6,891 bases of DNA from assembly GCA_903922535.1 (NCBI GenBank), contig CAIXUF010001359.1, positions 1 through 6,891 on the forward strand. Direction: 5' to 3'. Position numbers and translations under genes: made by a program. Each line of letters begins with the position of its first letter. Position 1 is the first letter of the stretch. The DNA comes from Candidatus Hydrogenedentota bacterium. GTDB taxonomy: Bacteria > Hydrogenedentota > Hydrogenedentia > Hydrogenedentiales > CAITNO01. The notes under the pieces were generated by a model. The model had not been told where the DNA came from. It worked only from the letters and a program-made list of their open reading frames with translations, and made no database searches. This document shows positions 6,702 to 6,891 of the stretch, piece after piece.

Positions 6702-6884
6702 CCGGAGGTGACAGAAGGGAACCTCCGGTGAGATGGTCAAATCTCAATCAACCCCGAAGCGGGTTGAATGTGAATGGGTCGGGGTCAACGCTCGGAGTCA
6801 CATTCAACCCGCTACGGGGTTGAAGAACTGTATAGACAACACCTTTCCGGAGGTTCCCTTCGGTCACCTCCGGCTACTCACATT
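6691..6884. repeat. Nested palindromic element, REP/inverse-REP pair (BIME or REPIN-like)
   Basis: The ends form a 38-bp inverted repeat, 6691-6728 against 6847-6884, with one mismatch. Each arm is a GTAG tetranucleotide (6698-6701; CTAC at 6874-6877) abutting a hairpin with an 8-bp stem CCGGAGGT/ACCTCCGG and an 11-nt loop (6702-6728 and 6847-6873). GTAG plus an imperfect palindrome, in inverted pairs, is the known layout of REP sequences mobilised by TnpA-REP (RAYT) transposases of the IS200/IS605-like Y1 group. The element is non-autonomous: it encodes nothing. The left arm overlaps the end of tandem unit 2. No clear target duplication flanks it. Family assignment is inferred from structure only. 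Confidence 0.7.
6748..6823. repeat. Inner inverted repeat nested in the palindromic element
   Basis: A 26-bp arm at 6748-6773 matches the reverse complement of 6798-6823 with a single mismatch. Each arm contains its own hairpin, TCAACCC-6 nt-GGGTTGA (6748-6767 and 6804-6823), next to GAATGTGA (6766-6773) or its complement TCACATTC (6798-6805). The centre of this pair is only 2 bases from that of the outer pair. The spacer between the arms is 24 bases. A separate small hairpin TGAGAT-6 nt-ATCTCA (6729-6746) fills the left gap between outer and inner arms. Confidence 0.85.
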
Positions 6885-6891
6885 GGTCCCT

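Larger units (their letters stand above)
6374..6891. other. Repeat-rich intergenic region without an intact gene
   Basis: These 518 bases contain the tail of one tandem repeat unit, a second full unit with a broken methyltransferase start, and a 194-bp nested palindrome. Minus-strand transcription of the methyltransferase gene must start here or read through from beyond the window. A weak candidate promoter on the minus strand in 6426-6457 has TTGCCC, an 18-base spacer and TACATT; I give it little weight. No tRNA, riboswitch or protein family was recognised. Confidence 0.8.

Noticed and set aside
6691..6884. Possible complete insertion sequence or MITE with target duplication
   Set aside because: No transposase is encoded and the flanking bases (GGGGAAG on the left, GGTCCCT on the right) show no direct duplication; the GTAG-hairpin layout fits a REP pair better.
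6671..6891. Possible CRISPR array, given several short repeats in a row
   Set aside because: The repeats are inverted and differ in sequence and spacing; there are no regular unique spacers and no cas genes.

Overview
The window is GC-rich bacterial DNA with long uninterrupted genes and Shine-Dalgarno sites. Three features point loosely to the Planctomycetes-Verrucomicrobia-Lentisphaerae (PVC) group or a neighbouring phylum such as Hydrogenedentota: a TMTC-like membrane protein with TPRs, a stand-alone homocysteine methyltransferase, and abundant small palindromic repeats. This placement is inference; there is no rRNA or marker gene to settle it.

Layout. Positions 15-1682 (+) encode a complete ribulokinase (AraB). 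After a 42-base gap, 1725-3362 (+) encodes a polytopic membrane protein with three C-terminal TPRs, probably a GT-C/TMTC-type glycosyltransferase. A 254-base intergenic region follows, with a GC hairpin, a good sigma-70-type promoter (extended -10) and a leader of about 120 nt. Positions 3617-5482 (+) encode a CstA/BtsT-family transporter. Convergent to it, with stop codons 3 bases apart, 5486-6373 (-) encodes a homocysteine S-methyltransferase-domain protein. The last 518 bases (6374-6891) hold no intact gene but are dense in repeats.

The right end is the interesting part. An imperfect tandem duplication (about 200 bp per unit, about 85% identical by eye) has copied the promoter region and first 23 codons of the methyltransferase gene, leaving a broken 5' fragment upstream of the intact gene. 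The outer unit runs into a 194-bp nested palindrome (6691-6884). Its outer arms each consist of a GTAG tetranucleotide plus a hairpin, in inverted orientation, the architecture of a REP/inverse-REP pair (BIME or REPIN). A second inverted pair is nested nearly concentrically inside. The octamer GAATGTGA (exact or one base off) sits beside hairpins of different sequence throughout the region. The duplication breakpoint coincides with a GTAG, suggesting that the REP-type machinery or recombination at the repeats shaped the region. No transposase is encoded here.

Functionally the genes do not form one pathway: sugar phosphorylation, probable envelope glycosylation, uptake of pyruvate or peptides, and methyl transfer to homocysteine. 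No complete new multi-gene system is visible; the novelty lies in the repeat architecture.
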